Of a stretch of DNA of 64,000 nt, positions 27,205 to 35,382 are shown piece after piece. This DNA comes from Thiovibrio frasassiensis. GTDB lineage: Bacteria; Desulfobacterota; Desulfobulbia; Desulfobulbales; Desulfurivibrionaceae. The stretch spans positions 2,013,530-2,077,529 of the forward strand of contig NZ_JAPHEH010000001.1 in the NCBI RefSeq assembly GCF_029607905.1, in the 5' to 3' direction. The notes beneath the pieces were generated by a model that was not told the DNA's origin, searched no databases, and saw nothing but the letters and a program-made list of their open reading frames with translations. Every line of letters starts with the position of its first letter. Positions within the stretch are counted from its first letter, which is position 1. Position numbers and translations under genes: made by a program.

Positions 27205-27864
27205 ATGTTTACCGGGATCATACTGGGGCAGGGCAGAATACTGGAAAAAAGACCGGTCGGTGGCGGGATGCTCTTTGCCATCGGGGCGGATTTTGCTCTG
27301 CCCGATCCCGAGGAAGGCGAATCCATTGCGGTCAACGGCGTCTGTTTGACGGCCAAAGAGATAAGTGGCCGCCGCTTTCTCGTCGATGTTTCGCCGGAAA
27401 GCCTGAACCGCACCAATCTCGGCCAGTTGTCCGTGGGAGGTGTGGTCAACCTGGAACGGGCTCTGCGCCTCACCGACCGGCTGGGCGGGCATATGGTCAG
27501 CGGCCATGTGGATGCCACGACCCCCATGCTTACCCGCAAGCCGGTTGGGGAGTTTGTCCTCTTCAGCTTCCAGGTTCCGGCGGGTTTTGGCAAGTATATC
27601 ATTGAAAAAGGCTCCATCGCCATTGACGGCATCAGTTTGACCGTCAACACCATCGATGAGTCGGCTTTTTCCGTTTCCATCATCCCCCATACCCTCGGGG
27701 TTACGACCCTGGGTGCATTGCGGCCGGGGAGCGTGGTCAATATTGAAGTGGATTTGATCGGTAAGTATGTGGAAAAATTGCTCTCCGCCAAGGACGCTGA
27801 CGGCGGGGGGGTGGCATCAAGAATTAATTCCGCTTTTTTGGCTGAACACGGTTTTTTGCGATAA
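27205..27864 (+). CDS. ribE: Riboflavin synthase alpha subunit
   Basis: A 219-residue riboflavin synthase with the usual internal duplication of two lumazine-binding barrels. The N-terminal [10 protein letters not shown] and the [11 protein letters not shown]-like segment ([15 protein letters not shown]) recur in the second half as [26 protein letters not shown] links the halves. It dismutates two molecules of the lumazine produced by RibH. It follows ribD and precedes ribBA. Confidence 0.95.
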   Translation: MFTGIILGQGRILEKRPVGGGMLFAIGADFALPDPEEGESIAVNGVCLTAKEISGRRFLVDVSPESLNRTNLGQLSVGGVVNLERALRLTDRLGGHMVSGHVDATTPMLTRKPVGEFVLFSFQVPAGFGKYIIEKGSIAIDGISLTVNTIDESAFSVSIIPHTLGVTTLGALRPGSVVNIEVDLIGKYVEKLLSAKDADGGGVASRINSAFLAEHGFLR

Positions 27865-27909
27865 ATACACGGGCAGCCAGCAGGCGGCGAAGGCTTTGAG
27901 GTGAAGAAT

Positions 27910-29133
27910 ATGGCGGTGAGTTCCATTGAAGAGGTGATTGACGAGATCCGGGCCGGGAAGATGATCATCCTGGTTGACGACGAGGATCGCGAGAACGAAG
28001 GCGATCTGTACATGGCCGCGGAAAAGGTCACCCCCGAGGCGATCAATTTCATGGCCACCCATGGCAGGGGGCTTATCTGTCTGACCCTGACCCCGGATCA
28101 TCTCGAGCAGCTGCAGATCCCGATGATGGTGCAGAACAACAAGTCTCCCTTTGAAACGGCTTTCACGGTGAGCATCGAGGCCACCACCGGGGTTACCACC
28201 GGTATCTCGGCGGCGGACCGGGCCAGGACCATTCTGGTTGCGGCCGCTCCCGATGCCAAGCCCAGCGATATCGTCAGCCCGGGGCATATCTTTCCCCTGC
28301 GCGCTCGGCGGGGCGGGGTTCTGGTCCGTACCGGCCAGACCGAGGGTTCGGTTGATCTCTCCCGCTTGGCCGGGCTGCATCCTTCCGGAGTGATCTGTGA
28401 GATCATGAAGGAAGATGGGACCATGGCCCGGATGCCCGATCTGGAGATCTTTGCCAAGGAACACGATCTCAAGATCGCCACCATTGCCGATCTCGTTGCC
28501 TACCGGACCCGGGAGGACAAGCTGGTCCATCGGGCCGCCGAGGCCAAGATCCCCACCCGCTACGGCGATTTCCGGACCATTGTCTACACCAATGATGTGG
28601 ATGAGCTTGAACATGTTGCCCTGGTTAAGGGGGAGATCGATCCCAACAAAGAGATCATGGTCCGGGTGCATTCCTCCTGTCTGACCGGCGACGTCTTCGG
28701 CTCCAAGCGCTGCGACTGCGGCGGGCAATTGCACAGCGCCATGCGCATGGTCGAAAACGAGGGGGCAGGCATTGTTCTCTACATGCAGCAAGAGGGAAGG
28801 GGAATCGGGTTGATCAACAAGATCAAGGCGTATGCCCTGCAGGAAGGGGGCATGGACACGGTTGAGGCCAATGTGCATCTGGGCTTCAAGGCCGACCTGC
28901 GCGACTACGGAATCGGCGCCCAGATCCTCCGGGATCTCGGGGTCCGCAAGATGCGGCTGATCACCAACAACCCCAAGAAGATCGTCGGTCTCGAAGGGTA
29001 TGGCCTCAAGGTCACGGGGAGGCAGTCCATCGAGATGGTGCCGGAACCGGAAAATATCGATTATCTGAAGGCCAAGAAGGATAAGCTTGGTCATATGCTG
29101 GATCTTTTTACCGGCTCCAAGGATACAAAATAA
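27910..29133 (+). CDS. ribBA: Bifunctional DHBP synthase / GTP cyclohydrolase II
   Basis: A 407-residue fusion that makes both riboflavin precursors. The N-terminal DHBP synthase domain has [17 protein letters not shown] and [10 protein letters not shown]. The C-terminal cyclohydrolase II (from about 205) has the zinc cysteines in [20 protein letters not shown] and the [11 protein letters not shown] motif. The start is placed at the ATG at 27910, since GAGGTGA lies five bases upstream; a GTG at 27901 is less likely. Confidence 0.95.
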   Translation: MAVSSIEEVIDEIRAGKMIILVDDEDRENEGDLYMAAEKVTPEAINFMATHGRGLICLTLTPDHLEQLQIPMMVQNNKSPFETAFTVSIEATTGVTTGISAADRARTILVAAAPDAKPSDIVSPGHIFPLRARRGGVLVRTGQTEGSVDLSRLAGLHPSGVICEIMKEDGTMARMPDLEIFAKEHDLKIATIADLVAYRTREDKLVHRAAEAKIPTRYGDFRTIVYTNDVDELEHVALVKGEIDPNKEIMVRVHSSCLTGDVFGSKRCDCGGQLHSAMRMVENEGAGIVLYMQQEGRGIGLINKIKAYALQEGGMDTVEANVHLGFKADLRDYGIGAQILRDLGVRKMRLITNNPKKIVGLEGYGLKVTGRQSIEMVPEPENIDYLKAKKDKLGHMLDLFTGSKDTK

Positions 29134-29170
29134 CAGTTAAGTCTTTAGTCCACCTTTTGGAGGAAAAACG

Positions 29171-29638
29171 ATGCCCAAATTTTTTGAAGGAAAACTGCAA
29201 GTCGAAGGGAAGAAATTCGGGATTGTTATTGCCCGTTTCAATTCGTTTATTGCCGAGCGTCTGCTGGAAGGCGCCCTGGACACCCTGATGCGTTCCGGGG
29301 TGAAGGACAAGGAGATCGAGGTGGCCAGGGTTCCCGGGGCTTTCGAGATTCCGCTGGTCGCCCAGAAGATGGTCAAATCCGGCCGCTATGACGCAGTGAT
29401 CTGTCTCGGTGCGGTGATTCGCGGTTCCACCCCCCATTTCGATTTCGTGGCCAACGAGGCGACCAAGGGGATTGCCCAGGCCAGCATGGAGTCCGGGGTG
29501 CCCATTATTTTTGGGGTGCTTACCACCGACTCCATCGAGCAGGCCATTGAACGGGCCGGCTCCAAGGCCGGGAACAAGGGCTCCGAGTGCGCAGCCACCG
29601 CCATCGAGATGGTCAATCTTTTGCCGCAGCTCGCCTGA
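29171..29638 (+). CDS. ribH: 6,7-dimethyl-8-ribityllumazine synthase
   Basis: A 155-residue lumazine synthase. It shows [32 protein letters not shown], the [14 protein letters not shown] motif with its phosphate-binding loop, and [26 protein letters not shown] precedes the start. It completes the riboflavin set and is followed six bases after its stop by nusB, a very common pairing. Confidence 0.96.
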   Translation: MPKFFEGKLQVEGKKFGIVIARFNSFIAERLLEGALDTLMRSGVKDKEIEVARVPGAFEIPLVAQKMVKSGRYDAVICLGAVIRGSTPHFDFVANEATKGIAQASMESGVPIIFGVLTTDSIEQAIERAGSKAGNKGSECAATAIEMVNLLPQLA

Positions 29639-29644
29639 TTATTC

Positions 29645-30058
29645 ATGGGCAATCGACGCAAGGCAAGGGAACTTGCCCTCAACGCCCTGTTTCAGGGGGA
29701 GATGACCGAAACCTCGGCAGTGGAGAATTTTCCGCTGCTCTGTGAGAATTTCGAGATCAATAAAAAAGCCATCCCCTACGGTCAGGAGCTGGTAGAGGGC
29801 ATCACCGACAACTGGGAGGTGATCAACGCCAAGATCGCGGAAAGCGCGGTAAACTGGCGGGTCAGCCGCATGTCGGTGCTGGATCGTAACATCATCCGGC
29901 TGGCCGCCTACGAGCTGATGTACAAGGAGGAGGTGCCGCCGCGCGTCGCCATCGACGAGGCCATTGAGCTGGCCAAGCGCTACTGCGGCGAGGATTCTCC
30001 CGGTTTTATCAACGGTATCCTTGACGCCATCCTGAAAAATATCGGCAAGGAAAAATAG
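29645..30058 (+). CDS. nusB: Transcription antitermination factor NusB
   Basis: A 137-residue all-helical protein that, with NusE, binds boxA RNA in rRNA operons. It begins GNRRKARELALNALFQ and ends with the conserved RVAIDEAIELAKRYCGEDSPGFINGILDAI. It is the last gene of the long co-directional run from yceD. Confidence 0.95.
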   Translation: MGNRRKARELALNALFQGEMTETSAVENFPLLCENFEINKKAIPYGQELVEGITDNWEVINAKIAESAVNWRVSRMSVLDRNIIRLAAYELMYKEEVPPRVAIDEAIELAKRYCGEDSPGFINGILDAILKNIGKEK

Positions 30059-30112
30059 CCTGTGCCTCAGGCACGCTGGCGCTCCCATTACAGGAACTGA
30101 TCTGCGAGCATA

Positions 30113-32248
30113 ATGGCAAAAGGGAACAACCAGCAGGAAAAACCAACGCTTGGGCGAGAGATACTTTCCGTATTCGGGGTGTTTGCCGCCCTTTTTCTGC
30201 TCCTCTGCTTGCTCAGCCACACCACGCCGGACCCCTCGGGTCAGATCCTTGCCTCCAACTGGGGCGGGGCGGTGGGCCAGTTTGTGGCCGGGCTGCTCAT
30301 GGATCTTCTTGGAATCACCGCGTTCTGGCTCCCTTTTCTCTTGCTCTTTTTCTCCATCCGCATTTTTTCCCCTGATTTCACTCTCGAGACCCTGCCCCTG
30401 ACCGTGTTCGGCTGCACCGGGATTCTCCTGGCCAGTGCGGGGCTCAGCGGGTTCACTTCGCTGGCCTCTTTTACCGTTTTTGCGCACACCTATCCGGTGG
30501 CCGGATTCTTAGGCACTCTTCTGGCCCAGTACGGTCAGCTGCTCTTCGGCGGTCCCGGTTCCTTCCTCTTGTTTCTCGTGGTGCTGCTGATCTCCCTGAT
30601 GCTGATCAGCAGCTTCTCCCCCTATTCCCTTGGGAACCGCTTGCGTGCTTTTGTCCTCAGCCGCTGGACCTCCAGGCAAGCGGCTGAAGCGAACAACTCA
30701 GCCGGACAGGGCAAGAAAGGGGAGGTCGCCGCCTCTGCCGCAGCCGCAAGCCCGTCCGCAGATGATTCCATTGTGCCCAAGGTGCATGCCCCGGTTAAGC
30801 TTGAGGTCGGGGCAGAGGACGACTCCTTCCGCCTCCTGCCCGCGGCCAGCGGAGAATACCGGCTTCCGCCCTTGTCCCTGCTGGATAAGCCGGGAAACAC
30901 CGAGGTGGTGGTGGACCGCGAGTACTACTATGCGGTCAGTGCCGAACTGGAAGAAAAGCTTAATGATTTCGGGGTGGTGGGAAAGGTTGTCGGCATCTCC
31001 CCCGGTCCGGTCATCACCACCTATGAATTTTCTCCGGCGCCTGGGGTCAAGATCAACAAGATCATTGCCCTGGCCGACGATCTGGCCCTGGGGCTCAAGG
31101 CCGAGAGTGTCCGCATCGTCGGCTCCATTCCCGGCAAGGCCGCGTTGGGGATCGAGATTCCCAACCCGACCCGCAATATCGTCTATGTCCGCGACATCTT
31201 CGCCCATGAAAAATTCCAGAAGGCCGCCTCCCGGCTCACCATCGGCTTGGGCATGGATGTTGTGGGCAATCCGGTGATCGCCGATCTGGCACGGATGCCC
31301 CATCTGCTCATCGCCGGGGCCACCGGCTCGGGCAAGAGCGTGGCGGTCAATACCATCATCTGTTCGATTCTCTTTCGGGCCACGCCCGAGGAGGTTCGTC
31401 TGCTGCTGGTGGATCCCAAACGGATCGAGCTCTCCTGTTACGAGGATATCCCCCACCTCCTGCACCCGGTGGTGGTGGACCCCAAACTGGCGAGTCGGGC
31501 CCTGCTCTGGGCGGTGCGGGAGATGGAGCGGCGCTACCAGCTGATGGAAGAGGCCAAGGTCAAGAGCCTGGCCAGCTACAACGCCGAGGCCGCGGAAAAG
31601 TTGCCCCTGATCGTTATCATCATCGATGAGCTGGCCGACCTGATGATGGTTTCCTCCCGCGAGGTCGAGGATTCCGTGGCCAGGCTGGCCCAGATGGCCA
31701 GGGCCGCGGGGATGCACCTCATCCTCGCCACCCAGCGCCCCTCGGTGGATGTGCTCACCGGCTTGATCAAGGCCAACTTCCCGACCAGGATGTCCTTCAA
31801 GGTCTCCTCCAAGATCGATTCCCGCACCATCCTGGACGGCAGCGGGGCCGAGCACCTGCTGGGAGCCGGCGACATGCTCTTCATGCCCCCCGGCACCAGC
31901 AAGCTGCAGCGGATCCACGGCGCCTATATCTCGGATAAGGAAACCGAGCGGATCGTGACCTTCCTCAAGGAGCAGGGCGCTGTGCGTTACGATGAAAGCG
32001 TGCTGAAGCTCGCCGAGGAAGCCGAAGCAGGAGAGGGCGACGAGGGTGGGGAGTTGGACGAGAAGTATGACGAAGCCGTGGCCTTGGTCTGCGAATCGGG
32101 CCAGGCCTCCATCTCCATGGTCCAGCGGCGGCTGCGGGTGGGGTATAACCGGGCGGCCCGGATGATCGAGCTCATGGAAAAGGAAGGGGTGGTCGGGCCT
32201 GCGGACGGCTCCAAGCCACGCGAGGTCTTGGCGAGAAAGTCATATTGA
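30113..32248 (+). CDS. ftsK: DNA translocase FtsK/SpoIIIE
   Basis: A 711-residue septal DNA pump. Four hydrophobic segments lie in residues about 20-185. A short acidic and alanine-rich linker leads to the alpha/beta motor, with Walker A GATGSGKSVAVN and Walker B LPLIVIIIDELADLM. The C-terminal gamma winged-helix (about 650-705: ISMVQRRLRVGYNRAARMIELMEKEGVVGP) recognises polarity sequences on DNA. The linker is short compared with enteric FtsK. About 95 bases of AT-rich sequence follow before the next gene. Confidence 0.96.
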   Translation: MAKGNNQQEKPTLGREILSVFGVFAALFLLLCLLSHTTPDPSGQILASNWGGAVGQFVAGLLMDLLGITAFWLPFLLLFFSIRIFSPDFTLETLPLTVFGCTGILLASAGLSGFTSLASFTVFAHTYPVAGFLGTLLAQYGQLLFGGPGSFLLFLVVLLISLMLISSFSPYSLGNRLRAFVLSRWTSRQAAEANNSAGQGKKGEVAASAAAASPSADDSIVPKVHAPVKLEVGAEDDSFRLLPAASGEYRLPPLSLLDKPGNTEVVVDREYYYAVSAELEEKLNDFGVVGKVVGISPGPVITTYEFSPAPGVKINKIIALADDLALGLKAESVRIVGSIPGKAALGIEIPNPTRNIVYVRDIFAHEKFQKAASRLTIGLGMDVVGNPVIADLARMPHLLIAGATGSGKSVAVNTIICSILFRATPEEVRLLLVDPKRIELSCYEDIPHLLHPVVVDPKLASRALLWAVREMERRYQLMEEAKVKSLASYNAEAAEKLPLIVIIIDELADLMMVSSREVEDSVARLAQMARAAGMHLILATQRPSVDVLTGLIKANFPTRMSFKVSSKIDSRTILDGSGAEHLLGAGDMLFMPPGTSKLQRIHGAYISDKETERIVTFLKEQGAVRYDESVLKLAEEAEAGEGDEGGELDEKYDEAVALVCESGQASISMVQRRLRVGYNRAARMIELMEKEGVVGPADGSKPREVLARKSY

Positions 32249-32343
32249 TTTTTTTTGCAGGCAGCTTGTAATAATTTAATCAATGACTAAAATACAGGAC
32301 AGCGATGTTCTGTTTTTTTATAGGATTTTGGTGAGGAATGCAT

Positions 32344-32532
32344 ATGAGAGTGGCTGGATCGCCCATTGATATAACCAAGGTCCGCACGGTTGTGTACCAC
32401 ATGCCGGACGGCCAGCAGTTTTCCATCAACATGGAAGGCATTGAGCAGTTTGTCGAGCTCGGACCGGGTCGGGTTTGCGACACCTCGGAGATCGACGGGG
32501 TGCTGCATTTTTTCCCCCGCGGCAACGCCTAA
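32344..32532 (+). CDS. Small protein of unknown function
   Basis: A 62-residue soluble protein with no family I recognise. Its middle (TVVYHMPDGQQFSINMEGIEQFVELGPG) suggests a small beta-rich fold. The start at 32344 is favoured because GTGAGGA lies six to seven bases upstream; the ATG at 32338 is too near that site. It precedes the PHP phosphoesterase by about 30 bases and may be co-transcribed with it. Confidence 0.6.
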   Translation: MRVAGSPIDITKVRTVVYHMPDGQQFSINMEGIEQFVELGPGRVCDTSEIDGVLHFFPRGNA

Positions 32533-32563
32533 TCCCAGGGTAATTCCCTTAGCCACAAAACCA

Positions 32564-33319
32564 ATGCTGATCAACACCAAGAGCGACGGCCATGTTCACA
32601 CCCGGCTCTGCCATCATGCCAGCGGCGAGATGGAGGAGTATGTCCGAGCCGCCATCTCCAAGGGGCTTGAGGAGCTGATCTTTCTCGAGCATCTGGAATG
32701 CGGCATCCATTACCCTGAAGACACCTGGCTGAGCGAAGAAGATTTTGTTGTCTACCAGCGCGAAGGTCAGCGGCTGCGGCAGGTTTATGGGGATAGGATT
32801 TTTATCGGGATCGGGGTGGAGGTAGGCTACAACCCCAAGCAGGTTCCTGCGATTCTTGATTTTCTCAAACAGTACCCCTGGGACCGGGTCGGTCTCTCCT
32901 TCCATTATTACGAGATTAAGGGGCATCACTACAATGTGGTGAGCCGCCGCAAGTTCAATCTGGAGCCCCTGGGCAAGCACGGGGTGGAGCGGGTGATCTC
33001 CGACTATTTCTCCACCCTGCTGGAAGCGGTTTCTCTTCTGCCCGCTACGGTGCTCTGTCATCTCGATGCGGTGCTTCGCCATCATCCCGAGGTGCAATTT
33101 AATGCTGCACATCAGCGGCAGATCAGGGAGATTTTTCAGGCAATGCGGGAAAAGGGCATGGCTCTGGAGGTCAATACCTCCGGGTTTTCCCATCGGGGGG
33201 AGCAGTATCCGGCGCAACCGATTCTTGAAGAGGCGATTGCCTTGGGGGTTCCGCTGGTGGCTGGGTCCGATGCGCATCGGCCCGGGGAGGTGGGGCGGTT
33301 TTTTGAGCGGTTGGGGTAG
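32564..33319 (+). CDS. PHP-domain phosphoesterase, histidinol-phosphatase-like
   Basis: A 251-residue PHP-family metal-dependent phosphatase. The metal-binding motifs are SDGHVHTRLC at the start, LEHLECG, the HYYEIKGHHY region, CHLDAV and the final GSDAHRPGEVG. These fit the HisK-like branch that hydrolyses histidinol phosphate, but the substrate is not proven. hisB lies far away at 57.7 kb. No strong ribosome site is seen, so the exact start could differ slightly. Confidence 0.82.
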   Translation: MLINTKSDGHVHTRLCHHASGEMEEYVRAAISKGLEELIFLEHLECGIHYPEDTWLSEEDFVVYQREGQRLRQVYGDRIFIGIGVEVGYNPKQVPAILDFLKQYPWDRVGLSFHYYEIKGHHYNVVSRRKFNLEPLGKHGVERVISDYFSTLLEAVSLLPATVLCHLDAVLRHHPEVQFNAAHQRQIREIFQAMREKGMALEVNTSGFSHRGEQYPAQPILEEAIALGVPLVAGSDAHRPGEVGRFFERLG

Positions 33320-33338
33320 GCTCGGCATTGCCCCATAG

Positions 33339-33992
33339 CTATCGCTGTGCGGGTTCCATGCCGAGATGCAATCCCAGCCCGAGGGTTGCGGTGCTCAGCA
33401 TTTGGATGAGGTGGAAGAGACCGTTGTGATCAAAGGGGATGAGAAGCTGGAGCGAGAGATTGCTTGCCTGCACTGCGGCTGCGGCCAGGTTGAGGAGGAT
33501 TGCCAGGGCAACAATGGCGGCGCCTTTTAGGCGCTGGCTGGCGGCGAGAAAGGTGTAGATGGCCAGGGTGCTTAGCAGAATCGTCGCCGCGTAGACGATG
33601 AAGACGATGAACTTTCCGCCCAGCAGCGCGGTCAGGCCGAGAAAGGCTGCGCTTACTCCGATGGACCATGGAACAAGGCGCTTCGCTGCCAGTTTACCCC
33701 GCCAATCCGCAACACCCCCCACGAGGAAGAGAACCACGAGAATTCCCAGGCTCAGGTAGAGAGGGGCCCATAGTGCTATGCGCATGGACTTTGGCATCTC
33801 TAGGGCGTGGATCAGGGCGCCGAGGGAGGAGGCGGTTGCGAGGAGGGCAAAGGCTGAGCACCAGAGGTTGATTCGCCAGCGGTTTGTGGGTGTTGAGCGG
33901 AAGAGGAGGGCGATGATTATGGTGCACTCGATGGCGAGGAGGGCATCGGTGGCGCTGGTGGTTAGTTCGGTTGGGGAGGTGGTGAGGGGCAC
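33339..33992 (-). CDS. Multi-pass membrane protein of unknown function
   Basis: A protein of about 217 residues with six or seven hydrophobic segments spread over its whole length. Examples are TDALLAIECTIIIALLF, WAPLYLSLGILVVLFLVGG, FIVFIVYAATILLSTLAIY and GAAIVALAILLNLAAAAV. There is no recognisable catalytic motif. The frame stays open to 34142, but that upstream part lies in an interspersed repeat and reads as low-quality protein, so a GTG start at 33992 is proposed without strong ribosome-site support. The inverted repeat CTCGGCAT/ATGCCGAG near 33321-33366 overlaps its 3' end. Confidence 0.6.
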   Translation of the reverse strand: MPLTTSPTELTTSATDALLAIECTIIIALLFRSTPTNRWRINLWCSAFALLATASSLGALIHALEMPKSMRIALWAPLYLSLGILVVLFLVGGVADWRGKLAAKRLVPWSIGVSAAFLGLTALLGGKFIVFIVYAATILLSTLAIYTFLAASQRLKGAAIVALAILLNLAAAAVQASNLSLQLLIPFDHNGLFHLIQMLSTATLGLGLHLGMEPAQR

Positions 33993-34019
33993 TGATGGCT
34001 CGTTTGGTTGGCGAATGAA

Positions 34020-34215
34020 TGGGATTGATTGTTCATTTCTTTGCTTGCCCAAAGAAACGAACCAAAGAAAGGGCACCCTGTGTCTCTTGTCCCGCCGAAG
34101 GCGGGATGCCCTGCGTTCCTCGATGCCGCCGGGATGTTGCAAACTCGGCTACGCCTCAAACAGTGCAACCTCCCTTTTCGGCGGCCTCTCCGGTACTCGG
34201 CTGCGTGCCAATGGG
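34020..34215. repeat. Interspersed repeat-like intergenic element
   Basis: The stretch containing GCCCAAAGAAACGAACC, AAAGAAAGGGCACC and CCGCCGAAGGCGGGAT has a composition and wording I recognise from repeats scattered between genes in many proteobacteria, often misread as tiny proteins. The hairpin CCCGCC-GAA-GGCGGG is inside it. It fills most of the 255-base gap between two unknown reverse-strand genes. Copy number here cannot be judged from one window. Confidence 0.5.
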
Positions 34216-34246
34216 AACATATGGGAAATGCAGTAGTATTTATATG

Positions 34247-34813
34247 TTAATTTTTCTTCTCCATGATTTTTCTGATACGTTCCAACTCTTCAACAATTGG
34301 ATCGTGATTACCTTCGCTGCCCAAGTACCCCCGAAGATCTATGCAGTGTCGCTCTTCGATCTTTTTTCCTAGGTATTCGTAAGTTGCTGTGACAGTGAAC
34401 TGGACGGGGCAAGCATCCATTTTTCCTTCTTTGCCAAACAGCACCCAGGCCTGTCCCAAAGCAAAGGTCAGTTCTGTGTCGGGCGGAAAGCTATCCATTG
34501 GTGTCGTGAAGGCGCTCTTATTGCGAAGGTTCTTTTCTGGGCGATCAGTCTCGCCAAATTGAAAGAAGTCTCGGTCCAATCCGAGGCAGAGATTTTCTGC
34601 GCCTGTCCTTCCAGTGTTGGCAATGCGAAGGTAAAGGAATGGTGTGTGAGGTCGAATAAAGGATGAAACCGTGACGTAAGGACGGAACATCGCCTCTGAC
34701 TGATTTCGGATTGCTTCAACCGATGATTCACTTGCTTTAGTCATGCGGTGCGTCAGATATGCGTATATCGCGGTGATGAACACCAAGATTGCCGTCAAAT
34801 ATTCGATTACCAC
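34247..34813 (-). CDS. Single-pass membrane protein of unknown function
   Basis: A 188-residue protein with one N-terminal membrane helix (about 3-22, EYLTAILVFITAIYAYL) and then a short helix. The soluble domain reads as an immunoglobulin-like beta fold (FRPYVTVSSF, LYLRIANTGRTGAENL, FTVTATYEYLGKKIEERHCIDL). A charged C-terminal helix follows. Similar anchored proteins are scattered in accessory regions of many bacteria. No function is assignable. It is lower in GC than its neighbours, hinting at acquisition. Confidence 0.65.
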   Translation of the reverse strand: MVIEYLTAILVFITAIYAYLTHRMTKASESSVEAIRNQSEAMFRPYVTVSSFIRPHTPFLYLRIANTGRTGAENLCLGLDRDFFQFGETDRPEKNLRNKSAFTTPMDSFPPDTELTFALGQAWVLFGKEGKMDACPVQFTVTATYEYLGKKIEERHCIDLRGYLGSEGNHDPIVEELERIRKIMEKKN

Positions 34814-34859
34814 ATCGTCTCCAAGTGAAGCCTAAGATGTAATTTTACGGGGCTACCTT

Positions 34860-35246
34860 TTATGCCAAGCTGATCATCAGCGGAATAACATGCAGCTTCT
34901 TGGAAACGGTCTGGGTGGTGCCGAGTTTCCAGTCGGTGCAGGTGGCTTTGTCGCCTAGGAGGGCGTCGATCTCCGCTGTCAATCCCTTGAGGTTGATGAT
35001 GGGGTGGCGGCTGAATACCTCGGGCAACCCGTAGGTGAGGTTGCAGGCCAGGCATCTGCCGGGGCGTTCGTGGAGTTCGAGGCCGAAGGTGAGGATGTTT
35101 GCCGCATGTCCCTTATAGACTAAGCGGATGTCGTAGGCCCCTTCTTCGGCATCGCCGAACAGGGCGTCGAAAAAGGCGTTGGCGCGGTCTGCCGGAAAGA
35201 GGGTCTGCAGGGTTTGTTCGGTAAAAATATCCTGTACGGTGTTCAT
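34860..35246 (-). CDS. Conserved Desulfobacterota protein of unknown function
   Basis: A 128-residue soluble protein. I recognise the pattern FPADRANAFFDALFGDAEEGAYDI, then a CLACNLTYGLPEVFSRHPIINLKGL segment and the end KLHVIPLMISLA, from a family common in sulfate reducers. That family is sometimes carried in databases under an inappropriate animal homeobox name. The CxxC pair at about residues 64-67 could bind metal. The function is unknown. ATTTCTATTTCC precedes the start on the coding strand's complement, and no operon partner is evident. Confidence 0.72.
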   Translation of the reverse strand: MNTVQDIFTEQTLQTLFPADRANAFFDALFGDAEEGAYDIRLVYKGHAANILTFGLELHERPGRCLACNLTYGLPEVFSRHPIINLKGLTAEIDALLGDKATCTDWKLGTTQTVSKKLHVIPLMISLA

Positions 35247-35382
35247 TTCTATTTCCTTGGATTTATGGAAAAAGTTGTCTTGCTGGTCTCTGATTTTTGT
35301 AACTCCTTAATCTACCAGTACGGCAGGAAAATTAAAACTTTTTTGTCGATTGCCCGCCTGTTCTTGTGTTAGAGTTGCCGCC

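Noticed and set aside
34001-34142. Extension of the membrane protein at 33339 to an ATG at 34142
   Set aside because: The added residues lie in a repeat-like intergenic block and do not resemble protein. A start near 33992 gives a clean membrane protein.
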